64,000 bases of DNA from Dipteris shenzhenensis (taxonomy: Eukaryota; Polypodiophyta; Polypodiopsida; Gleicheniales). The notes under the pieces are model-generated. The model was not told where the DNA came from. It did no database searches and saw only the letters and a list, made by a program, of their open reading frames with translations. The stretch lies in NCBI GenBank assembly GCA_047967505.1, contig CM106538.1, one strand, 5' to 3'. Positions 48,781 through 60,420 of this stretch are shown one piece after another (position 1 is the first letter of the stretch; every line of letters starts with the position of its first letter). The position numbers were made by a program, and so were the translations under genes.

Positions 48781-49959
48781 CTTGCACACAATCCGGTAGA
48801 TGCAAGTGACACATGTGTAAGGCTTGTGCATACAAAGCTCCAACAAGGAGTTGCTTGGGAGTGGAGGATTTGACATCATTATTCCAAGATCCCCACGACA
48901 TGTGAGTCACCGTTGGACTACACAAAGAGTAAGTGAAACTCATTTTAGTCTTCTCCATCATTTTTTACAAATCAATCATCAACATGAGGAGATCTTAACA
49001 ATAGTTGAATCCTACCATAGTGTAGTTGATATTATCAAATTTTACCAGAGAGAAATTTAGGAAACAATATTGTTCCAACATGCACTCTTGAATATTGTGC
49101 ACAATCCATATTAGATGGTCATCCAAGATTACTAGTTTGTGTAGACATCATTCTTTTATGTCATTTTAGCATTTGATTATCTCACATGATTTTGGGATAG
49201 CTCATGTATTCTCTTTTGCACTCAAGGCTATTAGGCCTAATTATAGTCAATTACATGGTGAGCTTACAAATTCAACTACATCTGATGTCCATAGATATAT
49301 AGACACTCCCATTAAACATTACCTTCTACCTCAGGGTTCCACAAGGACTTCCTTATAGTAACATTTAAGTGTACATGAGGGGGCTAGAGCAAAAGCTTTA
49401 CTTTTTCAAGAAACCCACCACTCTAACAAATGATATTCCATCTTAGGAAAAGTGCCTGATTTGATGAGCAAAGGTGCCAAGATTATGCATAATGAAGATG
49501 AGGAAAAGCCACGCCTATATGGGAGGGTGAGTGAAATACAAAATGTTGCAATAGTTTGTACTTGTTAACTCAAGTTCCCTTTAGGTAGATTTTAGTGAGA
49601 ATTCAAGTTTTTGGTAGAATCTAAGACATAGTGGTGTTATTTTAGCCCAAGCTGTGCATAATTGGTTTGCCAAACAAACCCCACATTATGTTACTTATTA
49701 CAATTGCACATGAATACCATGTAAACATAGAGAGCCAGCTTGTACTTGTAGCAAATCGACAAAATAAAGGTTTTCAAAGTTGCACAAGCAAGGCCTATAG
49801 TAGGAGGAGAGTAGGAGGCAAATCATTGCATTTTTTAAAATTGAGAACCTCACATTCAAAGCAGGCCACAAACCTTAGTACCTCTACTTTATAGTACAAG
49901 GGAAAATCCACTCCAAGGGTAACACAAAATGAAGAGGTGGAGTTGATGGCAATGGGCAA
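48781..49959. other. No supportable gene
   Basis: Several short plus frames of 60 to 78 codons without motif. It directly precedes the H3 relic, and its last 150 bp may hold the lost histone tail. Confidence 0.4.
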
Positions 49960-50235
49960 TCTTAGTGGAGGTGGTGGGAATCCTTCAAGGAGGAGGTATC
50001 ATAGAAATAATACATTTCCAAAATAGCATAAAATGATTATAGTTAGAACTCCTTTTTCCCATTTGGTGAAGGAAACTTTACAAGAGTAAATAACAAATGC
50101 CCAAATAGCAGCAACAATGGCCCTAGCTTGGTTTGCAATAGGCTGCAAAGGCACAGTAATAACTCTCTTTGAAGAGGAATATTTGTGTGCAATACATTCT
50201 AAGAGAGTAACTTGTTATTACAAAGCACATATAAG
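49960..50235 (+). pseudogene. Histone H3-like pseudogene
   Basis: In plus frames, GGGNPSRRRYHRN lies where H3 has its HRYRPGT stretch. VRTPFSHLVKETLQE matches KLPFQRLVREI, and IAATMALA matches SSAVMALQEA. After a disturbed segment LFEEEYLCAIHSKRVT matches H3 LFEDTNLCAIHAKRVT at 12 of 16 positions. Two or more stops and a frame disturbance in alpha-2 break it. It lacks the RWQ Trp of CENH3, but the region is too decayed to classify. Confidence 0.7.
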
Positions 50236-51379
50236 GAATGTTCCATTCACGATATGGCTTTACATGCTATGCAATTTTGAAGAATTAACTTTGCATTGAG
50301 AACTTTTCTTGAAACCATATTTGCATTTTGTGATTCACATAGTAGTCAAAATGACGGTTGATTTTTCTCTCTTTTTTCATTTTCTATGTCATTAATTGAT
50401 TGGTTTTGTTGTGGTATTGATTTGATGGCTAGATCATTTGTTAAAATGTATAAATGAATTGATATTCTCTCTTTTGCCCTCATTTTGTTAGACTTGAGTA
50501 GATTTTGATTAATTAATTTAATTAAAAAAGGGCATGAAACAAATGGGGTGTAAAATGTTTGAGGGCTTGAGGTGTGTAATGTTTGATGGCAATGTTAATG
50601 GTGCATGTAGGGTGTTGCTAAGGCACATGAGGTGCAAAGAGCCCATGGGCAAAAAAATGTGCAAACCTGCACCTCCATGAGCAAAATGGCACTAGCTCGA
50701 ACATTTTTTTGCATGGGATCTTTGGCCCTCCTGGGCCTTAGTAATCTCTTGTAACAAAATACTTGGATGCTAGAAAGTAAATGCAACAAGACTTAAACTA
50801 TAATAACGGCAACAACCATGTGGAAATGTAATTGAATAAACATACATAACAATAGTCTCCAATTAATTAGACTTTGAAGTTGTTGCAACCAAGTGCAAAA
50901 GATCCCTTCTATGTATTGACTCTCTGTAAACGACTCTGTATAAGACTTCCACACAATTGTAAAGCTCACAATATGTATGGATGTGCTTCTTTTGAAACTA
51001 TATAGTAGAAGTGAAGAGATAACTGAAGGGATGGAAATGATGAAGTACTATTGCCCTTATTACGTCGTTGTCTAGAGTGAAGAGATGTGATTTTAGTAGG
51101 AGGTCCACCCAACAGATGAGAAACACCATGTACTTGTAACATAATTTTGTTTATCATAATTATCTCCATCTTGGAGGATCACTTGAATTCCTATTAGATC
51201 GTGTCTAGGTAGGATTGATCAAAATGTCATCCTCATTACCTTTTAAAGCTATGAAAAGTTGTTGTTAGTAGATTGAGGACTATTGTACACTCATCTTAGA
51301 TCTACCAAGAGCATGTTATGGACCCTAGAAATCAGCCAGGGAAGGAGCCAATGGTCATTATATAACGCCTAGTGCGTTG
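50236..51379. other. AT-rich intergenic DNA, no gene seen
   Basis: Only short frames; nothing recognisable. Confidence 0.45.
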
Positions 51380-52205
51380 GAGCATGCTTGAGGGTACCAC
51401 ATGTTGACATAGGGAGGATCAGGTGTGGGGTCCCAAACCCCATCCCATAGCCATGCTTGGCGTCCCAAATATCCAAAAAAGCCGAGGGGATATTGAGGAA
51501 GGGTCCCATCAAGCCATTAATTCAAGAGTCATCCAATTACTTCTTTGTATATGGGATTAATGTCCCTCAAAGCCACATGTATCAAGCAAGGAACCATTAC
51601 CCCTCTTGATTTCAATGGGCCAGCAACCCCCCATGGGCCAAGCACCAAGTATGAGGTTTGGCCACCCACATGGGGCCAGGTCTCACCCACACAACATAGA
51701 AATCGGTAGAAATCTAACCACCCTGAGAGCGCCAGCCTAGTCAATCAACATGACCAGCCACCACAAAGGGCTAGGTCGAACAAAAAATGCAACCACTCAT
51801 ATAGGGTCAAATCAAACAACCACACAATTTCTCAAAAAACCTTGCACAACCACTCATTATAGAATAATTACCCCATATCAATTCACACGTGGGTCGTCCC
51901 ATCCCATGAGCATGTAGTCATTTTTTACCAAACCATATAAAACAGCCACCACCAAATCAATCTTCACATAGTCCTCAACATGTTAATGCTCTAATACCAC
52001 TATTGCAGCATGCTCAGGGATGCCACATTTTTACACGAGGAGTGCTAGGTGTAGGGGTCCCAACCCCCATCCCATAACCGCATGTAGCCTCCCTAATATT
52101 CCATAATGCTAGTGAAATATTAAGGGATTCCATCAAGCTATTATATTCAAGAATCATTCAATTGCATATTTGTATGTCCCTCAAAGCCATGTGTCTCAAG
52201 CGCAC
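51380..52205. repeat. Diverged direct repeats of about 205 bp, 630 bp apart
   Basis: 51380-51590 and 52010-52205 align through GCATGCT, GGGGTCCCAA, CCCATCCCATA, CCATCAAGC and GTCCCTCAAAGCCA with indels. They may be ends of a decayed element. The spacer has no recognisable coding. Confidence 0.55.
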
Positions 52206-53599
52206 ACAAAGAGTCATTATTTCAATGTCATAGGAGTGGTTCGGCCCACAATATGTACACGTGTTCCAGCAGATAGCAACAGTCATGTCCTAGGTCGGAT
52301 GTGTGACTATATCCAAGTGCTTACTACACCAACAAGGGCATACAAGACAATAGTTTGTCGTGATTTATGTGCCATGTTTTTGGTGTTTATGGCTTAAGGA
52401 TTAGAGATGTTTTGGAGTGAGGTCATGTATCAATGTTCAATCCATGAAGTGTAAGCTTATATGTTTTGGGGGCTTGGGAATTTCTACTAAAAAATGGAAA
52501 AATGTGGGCTTGAAGCCATGCTTATTGGAGGTATAAAACAAAAGTTGTATATTTTGCATTAAGTGGACCCTTTATATAAAATAAAATGGACATGCAGACC
52601 CATCATTAAGAAGACCTGTTATATAAATAAATTATATACTCATTAAAAGGTAATGCTTTAGTGGATAATTGAATATCCATTTGTGTGAGTTTCCTTGTCT
52701 TGTCTCTTTCCTAATCCTTATTTAAACTTAATATTTTTAGAATAGTTTTTTTGAACTTTCTCTACAACATAGTATTTCTTGCTCTTCACGAAACTTGTTC
52801 ATACCTCATCAAACACAAGGTAGTGATTAGAAGCATAGATATGCTTTCTTGTTTGATCTTTTTTGTTGTTATTTACTTTATATAATAGCCTAACGATGTA
52901 ACAGGAAGTTCATCCATTAAATGACATTGTTGTCAATGTTGACAAGTTTGTGCACAAGCTAAGAATGATAAGGCATCCTAGCATGTCAAGGTGGCCGTGA
53001 CAAAATTTGAGAGCGTCTTAGAGCTGGTCCCCATGGACTGTCAAAACTATATGCTAGAGAACGATTTTGTTTCTCTAGTTGTGATGGGTTCCTTAGTTTG
53101 TCACTTGAAGTCCCTAGAATGGCTTGGGGATCTTTGAAAGGACACTCCTCACCAAAAGAGGGGTTGGTTAATCTCCATGCACTTGGCTCTAAATCCTGAG
53201 GGATTGCTTTGATCCATGGTGGATGGGGATCAGCTCTTAGAGTGCTTCCCCACGTATGTTAGTAGCATTGAAGCAGCCCCTAGGAACAAGTTTTGAATTG
53301 TCCCCACAAGTTATTAACATGCTACTTGTCTAGCATTGCAAAGCCAACTCATAGTCCTCATTTTTCTCAATTCTGTCCAACATTTTTTAAGATTTTTGGC
53401 CAGTGAAGATGGACGAGGACGTTGATAACGTCATGCTTGAATGATCGAAATCTGAAGCAAAAGATCCAAGAAGCACATCCGATGAAGAGGAAGGATAAGG
53501 CACATCAATGATTCAGCTGGGTGTCAAGTACAAGTCCTCACTGCATTGAGTGGTGCGGGCAGTGTTATGGCCGGGTGTAGTGATGGCTCGTTCAAGGTG
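52206..53599. other. Decayed DNA, no supportable gene
   Basis: Between about 53000 and 53300 short plus frames look weakly coding (for example ENDFVSLVVMGSLVCHLKSL), but there is no family match. Confidence 0.4.
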
Positions 53600-54107
53600 G
53601 ATGTCACACGTTTTCAAAGTTGACTAGACGAGGGTTAAGTTTTCCGTGTTTCGTGTTGACCAAACCAGAAGGGGGCGGTGGTCAAGTTTTCAAGGTGGAC
53701 GGAAAGGCGCGTTGATTGACCGAGTCCCGACCAATGGAAACCAACGAACAAAACTGTCGTTCAAAACAAAATCGCGTTGCAGTTTCTCGTAAAAACAACG
53801 TTCCGACGTTCGATCGCAGCAACGCAGCAACTACGTCGAACACTCGTCTCATGAGAAACAAGATCTAACAGATTTGCGCATTAACAACTCAGCAATTACA
53901 TCGAACTCGCTTGATCCCTCGAATTCAACAATATCCAACGCTAGCAACTGCTTCGAACCTCTCTTGCAGCTCCAATATCGATTCATCCGAATAGATTTGT
54001 GACTTGCCTTCCAAACTCCGGCACTAGCTCCGATTTCTCATCTCTTATAATCATCAAGAATGTCCCCAACACTCTCATCGGATCTATCAAATGCCTTGCA
54101 TGCCTCA

Positions 54108-54114
54108 TTTTATA
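54108..54114 (+). promoter_or_regulatory. TATA-like box for the 54198 gene
   Basis: TTTTATACGCGCCC lies 84 bp before the ATG and is followed by a C/T-rich leader (CTCCTCCTCAATCC). The layout is typical of plant promoters with short leaders. Confidence 0.5.
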
Positions 54115-54197
54115 CGCGCCCATCTCCAACAGCTCCTTGCTCCTAGTTCATTCTACGCTCCTCCTCAATCCTTGCTTCCTACTTTCGTTTGAATCCC

Positions 54198-54620
54198 ATG
54201 TCTTCACCGACCGCTAGTCCCCTCGCAGGTCAGTCGATAGTTTCCGCCCTGCGCTCCGCGTTCGGCAAGGTGACGAGCAATGTTGCGCGGACTTTGATCG
54301 GTAAGCCCCGCGTAAAATCGATGATCGTCAACAATACGCCTGTCATGATCGTGCTTAGGAATAAATACCGCGACGTCTGGGAAGGGATCTCTGTCACGAT
54401 AGCCCCAGGCGAGTCTGTAAAGGTCTCCGATTGGGCTTCCAAACACCCGTATGTGAGGATTGGTGCATTTATTCAGACGGACACAAATGAGCTGCGGCCA
54501 ACAGTGCCTCTGATTCTCATAAGCGGTAATGCTGTTGAAAGGAATCAAGAGATTGCCATCAGCTATTTAGAGCCGAGCAAGCGATATACGGTCGACATGA
54601 AGGCTAGATACATTCAATAA
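54198..54620 (+). CDS. Small intronless gene, unrecognised 140-residue protein
   Basis: ATG at 54198 opens 140 codons with no interruption to TAA at 54618-54620. The frame also extends three codons upstream to a TTG, which I do not take as the start. Codon use is balanced and CpG-rich, unlike the decayed ORFs elsewhere. Residues 10-35 (QSIVSALRSAFGKVTSNVAR) could be an amphipathic targeting helix. From about 40 on the pattern alternates strands and turns (SMIVNNTPVMIVLRN; GISVTIAPGESVKVSDW; YVRIGAFIQT; TVPLILISG; IAISYLEPSKRYTVDMKAR), suggesting a compact beta-sandwich. TATA box upstream and AATAAA at 54714-54719 complete a gene. No family is recognised. It is the best candidate here for an expressed host gene. 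Confidence 0.7.
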   Translation: MSSPTASPLAGQSIVSALRSAFGKVTSNVARTLIGKPRVKSMIVNNTPVMIVLRNKYRDVWEGISVTIAPGESVKVSDWASKHPYVRIGAFIQTDTNELRPTVPLILISGNAVERNQEIAISYLEPSKRYTVDMKARYIQ

Positions 54621-54713
54621 CCGTACACGGTGCGAATGTTGTTTCTTTGTTTATCATATTCAAAGAACGGTTCAAGCTGAAGCAGACTCTAGATATAGCT
54701 ACATCGGTTGACA

Positions 54714-54719
54714 AATAAA
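54714..54719 (+). terminator. Poly(A) signal AATAAA
   Basis: AATAAA lies 94 bp after the stop codon of the 54198 gene, in T/A-rich context. Confidence 0.5.
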
Positions 54720-55239
54720 ATGGAAGTAACACATAAGATACACAGAGATCGGTAGCCTAACAATGTAGGCTTCCAGAATCAAGAAGACATTGTATCCATT
54801 TTTTTTCCTCGCATCCAAATTTTGGAGCAACAATCTACAGCATTCGTGTAGTACGTTAGTAGACAAGAAACACAGAACTTTCAGATAAGTTGATTTAGAG
54901 AGAAAAACACAATTGATTCTTTGTTGCTTAAACACCCCTCAAATTTAATCAAGGTCCTGAGCACCGCTCGAATGAAAACACTCAGGAACTGAACTAACGA
55001 GATGGATCTCATGATTGCTCTGATGAGTGCACAAATCCTTCCTCTTTTCTTTTTGCATTAACTACATTGATTAAAGTACGCAAGCATTCGTGACATGGTT
55101 TGCAAAAATTGCTGGACGGGTTTTCGATCGCAAATGTGGAAATTAGTCAACTTTTGATCCTCTCCAACAAGGGAACTGATTTTCGAAGGGGCAAGAGGTG
55201 TCATTGAGCATAACCCGGATCTTCCATATTGAGATATTT

Positions 55240-55905
55240 CAATGATCAACGCCTTGCTCAACTACTTCTATTGCATTCTCTGTGAGCACTCTAGCCCAAA
55301 CCGCAAGTTCTTTGATGTGCTGGCCACCGTTCGTGCACCATATCCGCCTCTACTTTTCGGCGAAGTATCCTATCTCTTTGATGCTTCAATATCGACTATG
55401 GTTAAGGAACGCAATCCGTCTTATTTTCTGACCTTTCATCCTCATGATAATTCTCGGCATAATCTGAGTAAAACAATGTCTTTGAATGATCAGAGTTCCC
55501 CTCGTTTCTTGATGAAAATAATTACTTTAATGTCCAACTCGTGGAACATCTTGTGGTAGCCCGTCACTTTCCTCTTCTCCAGCCATTGTGATAACCGATG
55601 ATCACGAACCTGGGCGTGACATCCAAGTTTGAATCTAGAACTCGGAAGCAACCAACTTCAAGGCTTCATATCCCCCGAGTCTGGATTGCTGCTGACCCTT
55701 TCAGAGCGCTTTTAATGCTTTGCTTGAACAATTCAACTCTTGCAAGGCCTAGATCCGATCGGTTCAGGATCGCATTAGGGGGTAATCGCTCTCTACTCTG
55801 TGAACCTGGATCTAGACAATATTCTGAGTGGAATCATTCCGAACAGCTTGGGGCCGCTTCGACTGACACAGAAAACTTTTCGTGATTTCATGTTGCTCAT
55901 GATTC
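55240..55905 (+). pseudogene. Leucine-rich-repeat relic, possibly receptor-kinase derived
   Basis: Three LRR-like units appear in different frames: DLSSS-stop-stop-FSA (about 55431-55460), LELGSNQLQGFISPESG (about 55634-55685) and LDLDNILSGIIPNSLGPLRL (about 55807-55866). The last fits the plant pattern NxLSGxIPxxLGxL closely. Frame changes and stops separate them. A hydrophobic stretch after ATG near 55002 (MDLMIALMSAQILPLFFLH) could be the old signal peptide. No kinase domain is seen. Confidence 0.45.
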
Positions 55906-57119
55906 AAGATCTGAAAGTGCACCACTCATCTTGAACAACTGTTTAAAGTTAGAAATTAAAATTTGAGGGAACTCATGAGCAGTAACCGCGATGAATCATC
56001 CTGTATATGCAGCTGAAGCTGCCTTCCTTCTCGACGTAGCCTTCCGAAATTTTCACCCTTCACGCAAGCAAAAAATTTCTCCCATATCGCCTTCGGCGCC
56101 AGCAATGGGCTCAAATTAAAATTTCAACACTTAGACTGACTTTACCACTTTGCACAAACCGACTGTACCACTTCGACTGACTACTACACAAATTCGAGTT
56201 CGCCTTCGCAAGCCTTTCCTGGTGTGTGCGCGTGCACATGCGTGTGCGTGCATACAATACACAATATAGAAGTATGGAGAGAGAGAGAGAGAGAACGATA
56301 ATTATGAAGCATATGTTGAAACTATTGGTATGTAGCTTGATTACATTATGGATGTTTGCACCTTTGATGCATGTTTCAAGGAATATGTATGTGGCCTATG
56401 GTCGGATTACATATACTTGCAAGAAATCTTAGGCATTAATTTGTGGAGCATATCCAAGGTTAGACAACGCTATTATTCTTAAAATCTATTGGCATGGTCA
56501 AACTTTCTAGAGCTCACTTGGAGACAAACCTATATGGTATGGAGTGGAAGCACGAGAAGGGTGCATGACACTATTTCTCTAGGAAAGGGTGTACTATGGA
56601 AGGTTACTGGAATCAAGCTCAGAACTATAAGATCATGGGTTTTAATCAAATAAAGATCACACGTCCCAGTTCTGTTGGAGTGCCTAGATCTACTCTTTAA
56701 AGAGCACTGCTGACTTGGGCCAAGTTGGTGAGGAGGGTAAGAGAATCGACAAGAGGTGGTTCAAATATTAGGGGCATTTTCTCCTAATCAAGACTACGGG
56801 CCATAGTTTGATTGTTGGCTATTAGGGTGAGCTTCCTATTGAGGTGCTATCACTGTGTGCTGTCTATTGTTTGACCTCGGGGTGGTGATATGCAAGGTTT
56901 GCTTTAGGGGCACCACCAATGTGCTTGTTACATCAGCATCCATCTTGTGCTCGCCCCAAAACACAAATTGCCAACATTTATAGCCGGGCATAAGTATTAA
57001 CTTTAGTTATTCGATATGCTATTGCCACTGCTTGGCCAACTCCGATGCCATGAGCTCAGAGATCACCGCTAAATCGTGTGTGTCCATGGGAACCATCTCG
57101 GATCTCGGTGGTCTCCATG
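55906..57119. other. No supportable gene
   Basis: It starts CpG-rich and becomes AT-rich. There is a short GA repeat at 56276-56294. Short frames only. Confidence 0.4.
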
Positions 57120-57189
57120 GACAAAGCACGTACAGACGCACACATAGACTTGCTTTCTTAATTAAAAAAAAAACTTACGGGTGCATTTA

Positions 57190-57400
57190 TTTGCACATCT
57201 ATTGGCGCGTCTACAGGCCCATGTCTATATAGTAGACAGACGCGCCTATAGACGCGCAAATAGATGCCGTGCTAGAAATTAAAAAAAACAAACAGACGCA
57301 TATATAGACGCGCATATAGACGCTTTGCTAGAAAATTCAAAGACGTGTATATAAATGCATTTATAGACACGCTTATAGACGCTCTACAGAATCTTTTTTT
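57190..57400. repeat. Array of AGACGCGY / TATAGACGC motifs, also at 59880-60110
   Basis: TATAGACGCGC, ATAGACGCTT and the reverse form GCGCGTCTA recur about ten times in each of the two duplicated segments, in both orientations. Short motifs in both orientations near one end of an element are typical of subterminal regions of CACTA (En/Spm) transposons, where the transposon protein binds. I see no CACTA terminus, so this is inference. Confidence 0.5.
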
Positions 57401-57837
57401 TAAAATAAAAGCAGAATTTTGTGTGGTTGAACAGAATGGTTTGTATGTTGTGTATGCTATGTAGTTACAAGAATCCCATTTCCACATTGTGCAATTCAAT
57501 TCTTACAGCCAACCGCATTTTAATTAGCACGATTGCAAGCACATCTATAGCTGATGATTACAATTTCGAATAAAACATTACAACTCTAAAACATTTAGTT
57601 CACAAGGCATTCATTGATAGAACGTTGCATAAGGAAATTGAAAGCCAAAAAAATAAAAGGAGTGTGTATTAATTCATAGCTCAAAAAGTGCTTGTATGTA
57701 CATATAGCATGAAGCCAAGCCATGTCCTGTGGCTTCAAGTGCAAAAAATAAGAGGAGTGTATATACAAGAGAGGCACGAAGCTAAGCCAATGGATTCAAG
57801 TACAAAAAAGAGTAGCTAGCACTATTTCTACGACTAA

Positions 57838-58880
57838 TCTAATTTCTCCGCATCCTTGCTCCCTTCTTCGCCCCCTTCTTCCTCATCTTCTTCCTCCTGA
57901 TCAGCCGTGAGGTCTTGTAAACGAGGAACAACATGTATCAATGTATGAAAAATCAAATCTTTACTTACAATATTGACATCATTTAATTACTTTCAAATAC
58001 CTGGGGGGACGCTCCAGTAGCTCGAATATACTGCTGCTCAGTAATCAACCTGTCATCGTAGAACTGCCTCCATGTATCTCCTCTGCGATGGTGGTGGTGT
58101 TAGGCTGTCTCGACAGGAGTAGGGTACCTTCCCACGATATCAAGCTGCAAGATGACACAATTTGCGGAGGAGTTAGTACAAAGAAACAACCTCCCAATAA
58201 ACTACATAAACAATATAATTTGAGATCGATACTTACAAATTGAGCCTCCCATGATTCAACACCCCCTGCTCCAAAATGCACGCTTCTATATTGCTCCATT
58301 TGGATCCTTTGTGCCTCCACATGCTGCAGACTAGGGTTCGCCTTCGCTACCTTCATTGCTTTCTTTCACTCATGCTTGTGAGCGATGTGGGGCTGGCCCC
58401 TTGGTGGTTGACCCCCCTCGATCCTGGCAATCTCGGCTAGTGCCTGCCTCTTAAGCAAAGATCTTTTATTGCCAAGTATCGTAACAATCTTTGACTTGGT
58501 CCATTTATCTGTGAACTGAACATTGGGGGGATTGGGATACCTAGAGCAAATAGCAGTGAGGGTCTCATCAGCCAACTTTTTTGTATGGTCTTTATAGTGA
58601 ATAAAGCAATCTCTGTAGTTGTTAGCAATTATAGAGCGCATGAAGGCCATGATGTCCTTCCCCCGTGCATCCATCAAGATGCCTCCTGTCTGAGTGATGT
58701 AATAGTAAATCATACCATCACCCTCTGGCATGTTTGCATCATCTGAATCATCCCCGTCCCCACTACTACCTCCTCAAAGCAGGCTGCCATGCATTCCCAA
58801 CCACTCTCCCTGCTACTGTGCCTGCTGTCTTGTCGTGTCGAGCTAGTACGCTCGCTGCTCGTAGTTGGAGAAGCGACTCT
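57838..58880 (-). pseudogene. Spliced gene of unknown function, likely element-encoded; copy 1
   Basis: On the minus strand a Ser/Tyr/Arg-rich part (YSRAIESCFSSYKWPRYSRV, near 58930-58860) leads to an acidic linker (GDGDDSDDANMPEGDG). A helical domain follows from 58731 (TGGILMDARGKDIMAFMRSI; RYPNPPNVQFTDKWTKS). A TGA at 58366-58368 interrupts, then ANPSLQHVEAQRIQMEQY. Exon ends at 58237 with donor GTAAGT. Next exon is 58144-58001, exactly 144 bp (YPTPVETA; TWRQFYDDRLITEQQYIRAT) with TAA inside, then an acidic last exon from 57913. Stops and a 1-nt change at the last acceptor disable this copy. Family not recognised; the order resembles accessory proteins of plant En/Spm-like elements. Confidence 0.55.
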
Positions 58881-59304
58881 CAACTACACGTGAGTACCTT
58901 GGCCACTTATAGCTAGAGAAGCAACTCTCGATGGCACGGGAGTATGCCGACAGCTCTGCGAGGCAAAGGACCTCCTGACCACAGGGGGGAGAAGGGGCTT
59001 AGCTCTGTGGCCAGCTAGGCTATCTCGAGTCTACTGGGGTAATCTCAGCTAGTGTGGGATTGGGGTGGTTTGGAGTCTATACTGCCAACTCCTGGGGGGT
59101 GTTTGTAGTACCCATCATGTATGTGTATAACTCCACAGGAGTGGGAGGGTGTCCCAAAATGTTATATAACTCTCGAAATATGGCATCCTAAAGATCAGGA
59201 GAGGTTGAAGATCCTAGCCACATGATGAACTGAAGAAAAGAAAAAAAGAAGATTACCATGCAAAAGAAGAAGATTACAATCGAGCATGCCCTTGTCATTG
59301 AAGC

Positions 59305-59835
59305 TTCACATGGGAAAAGAGAGGAAAAGAGAGGAAGGAAAGAGGAAAAGAGAGGAGAAAAAAGAAAGGAGATAAGAGAGAAAAGAGAGGAGGGACAGAG
59401 AGAAAAAGAGAGAAGGAAAGAGATGGGAAAAGAGAGAAAAAAAGAGGAAAGAAAGAGGAAAATAGAGGAAAAGAGAGGAGAAGAAAATAGAGCAAAAGAG
59501 AGGAGATAAGAGAGGAAAATTACCACGAAAAGAGAAGGAAAGAGAGGATAAAAGAGAGAAGGAAAAAGAGAGACAAGGTGAAGGAAAGAGGGGATAAAAG
59601 AAAGGAAAATAGAGAGAAGGAAAGAGATGAAAAAAGAGAGTAGGAAAATAGAGGAAAAGAGAGGAGAAAAAAAGAGAGCAAAAGAGAGGAGATAAGAGAG
59701 GAAAATAACCACGAAAAGAGAAGGAAAGAGAGGATAAAAGAGAGAAGGAAAAAGAGAACAAGGTGAAGGAAAGAGGGGATAAAAGAGAGGAAAATAGAGA
59801 GAAGGAAAGAGATGAGAAAAGAGAGGAAAATAGAC
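59305..59835. repeat. Purine-rich GAGGAAA repeat with a 186-bp duplication
   Basis: The plus strand is almost only A and G for 500 bp. A segment around AAATWACCACGAAAAGAGAA occurs at about 59515 and again at about 59701. Long frames on both strands are artefacts of the composition. Such tracts can form triplex DNA. Confidence 0.85.
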
Positions 59836-60420
59836 ACAACAAGACAAAGCACCCATAGACGCACACACAAACGCGTTTACTAAACTAAATAAAAAATTTA
59901 CGGGCGCGTCTATTTGCACATCTATTTTCGTGTTTGGAGACCCGCATCTACCAGCGCGTCTATATATCAGACACACGTGTATACACGTACATGTAGACGC
60001 TTAAATAGACGTGCTTATAAATGCATTTATAGACGCAAAAATAGATGCTTGTCGAATAGATAGATGCATATATAGACGCATTTATAGACGCACTGATAGA
60101 CGCGCTTTTTTTTAAAAAAAATTTATAGAATACTGTGTATGTTGTTTATGCTATATAGTTACAAGAATCCCATATCCACATTGTGTAATTCAATTCTTAC
60201 AGCCAACCACATTTTAATTACAATTCCAAATAAAACATTACAAGTCCAAAACGCAATAAAATTGAAAGCTCAAAAAGTGCTTGTATATACATATAACACG
60301 AAGCTAAGCCACGTCATGTGGCTTCAAGTACAAAAAATAAGAGGAGTGTATATACAAGAGGCACGAAGCCAAGCTAGTGGCTTTAAGTACAAAAAAGAGT
60401 AGCTAGCACTACTTCTACGA

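Noticed and set aside
59188-59976. 262-codon Phe/Leu/Ser-rich minus frame resembling a membrane protein
   Set aside because: It comes from a 500-bp purine-only tract; no start context, splice sites or family support.
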